Assembly: GCA_030532815.1 (NCBI GenBank)
Contig: JAUNKI010000128.1
Span: 1 to 5,791, forward strand
Direction of reading: 5' to 3'
From: Leptotrichiaceae bacterium
GTDB taxonomy: Bacteria; Fusobacteriota; Fusobacteriia; Fusobacteriales; Leptotrichiaceae
Length of the DNA stretch: 5,791 nt
Shown here: positions 5,650 to 5,791 of the stretch, piece by piece
Position numbering within the stretch: position 1 is the stretch's first letter
How the letters are laid out: every line of letters begins with the position of its first letter
Notes under the pieces: model-generated
What the model was told of the DNA's origin: nothing
Databases searched by the model: none
The model's input: only the letters and a program-made list of their open reading frames with translations
Translations under genes and position numbers: made by a program

Positions 5650-5791
5650 TCATAATATTGTAAATTTAATTATCTCATCATTATAAGTGTACCACATAAT
5701 TTCAAAAAAAGAAGAGCAAAAAACAAAAAATAATAAAATCCCTGTTATTGCCGCTGTATCTGTTGTTTTCCATTTTAAAGGACAGTATTCT
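5650..5791 (-). CDS. Possible C-terminal end of an upstream membrane protein (partial, 46 residues)
   Basis: A minus-strand frame is open from the right edge of the window to a TGA at 5652-5650. It gives about 46 residues that start EYCPLKWKTTDTAAITG, continue into a hydrophobic stretch (ILLFFVFCSSFFEIMW) that could be one membrane helix, and end YTYNDEIIKFTIL. Codons in the first part (ACA GAT ACA GCG GCA ATA ACA GGG) look like real coding sequence for this genome, with purine-rich first positions and A or G at most third positions. The other two minus frames close sooner. I do not recognise a family. If real, the gene ends 22 nt before rnfC and could belong to the same transcript. The counter-argument is that 46 codons is short and the region also holds a TATAAT box and A/T tracts typical of an intergenic promoter. 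Confidence 0.4.
   Translation of the reverse strand, partial: EYCPLKWKTTDTAAITGILLFFVFCSSFFEIMWYTYNDEIIKFTIL
5680..5705 (-). promoter_or_regulatory. Candidate promoter for the rnf operon
   Basis: Read on the minus strand, a perfect TATAAT lies at 5685-5680 and a TTGAAA at 5705-5700, just after a run of seven T. The -10 is about 53 nt upstream of the rnfC start, giving a plausible 5' leader of roughly 45 nt. The weakness is the spacer: only 14 nt separate the two hexamers, against the usual 16-18, so the -35 match may be chance and the box may work with another upstream element or not at all. It also lies inside the possible upstream coding frame. No operator or riboswitch-like fold was recognised in this stretch. 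Confidence 0.35.

Overview
The window is a single operon-like block, read entirely on the minus strand, that encodes a membrane-bound Rnf electron-transport complex. In transcription order (high to low coordinates) it runs rnfC, rnfD, rnfG, rnfE, rnfA, an unrecognised 61-residue Cys-rich membrane protein (orfX here), a very short rnfB, and an apbE-type flavin transferase that runs off the left edge. The Rnf complex couples electron transfer between reduced ferredoxin and NAD+ to Na+ or H+ movement across the cytoplasmic membrane.

The DNA is A+T-rich (roughly mid-30s % G+C by eye), with many AAA, ATA, AGA and GGA codons and clear AGGAGG-like ribosome binding sites. This suggests a low-GC anaerobe. 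The CDGEAB order is the one found in Clostridia and Fusobacteria. A Leptotrichia-like member of the Fusobacteriota is my best guess, but that is inference; a Firmicute is not excluded.

Layout: 5650-5791 holds an open minus-strand frame that may be the C-terminal end of an upstream membrane protein, and also a TATAAT box that could be the rnf promoter. The two readings compete. From 5627 to 976 the genes are packed with gaps of 0-2 nt or overlaps of 1-4 nt, each with its own Shine-Dalgarno, as expected for a translationally coupled complex. After a 16-nt gap apbE occupies 959-1. No terminator, tRNA, rRNA, IS element or CRISPR array is visible.

How the parts work together: RnfC carries the NADH/FMN-type module and two [4Fe-4S] clusters. 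RnfD and RnfG are the flavoproteins, each with a threonine motif for covalent FMN. RnfA and RnfE are paired six-helix-type proteins whose Cys pairs hold an intramembrane Fe-S cluster. ApbE would attach FMN to RnfG and RnfD.

The striking feature is the electron-entry side. RnfB is only 108 residues and consists of the membrane anchor plus one complete four-Cys Fe-S domain; the ferredoxin-like 2[4Fe-4S] region is absent, and there is no room for it before apbE. Directly in front of it, locked between rnfA and rnfB with no intergenic space, sits orfX, another single-helix protein with four cysteines. Its core spacing (CxxCx4C) matches that of the RnfB cluster. This looks like a rearranged or minimal Rnf input module with an extra candidate subunit.
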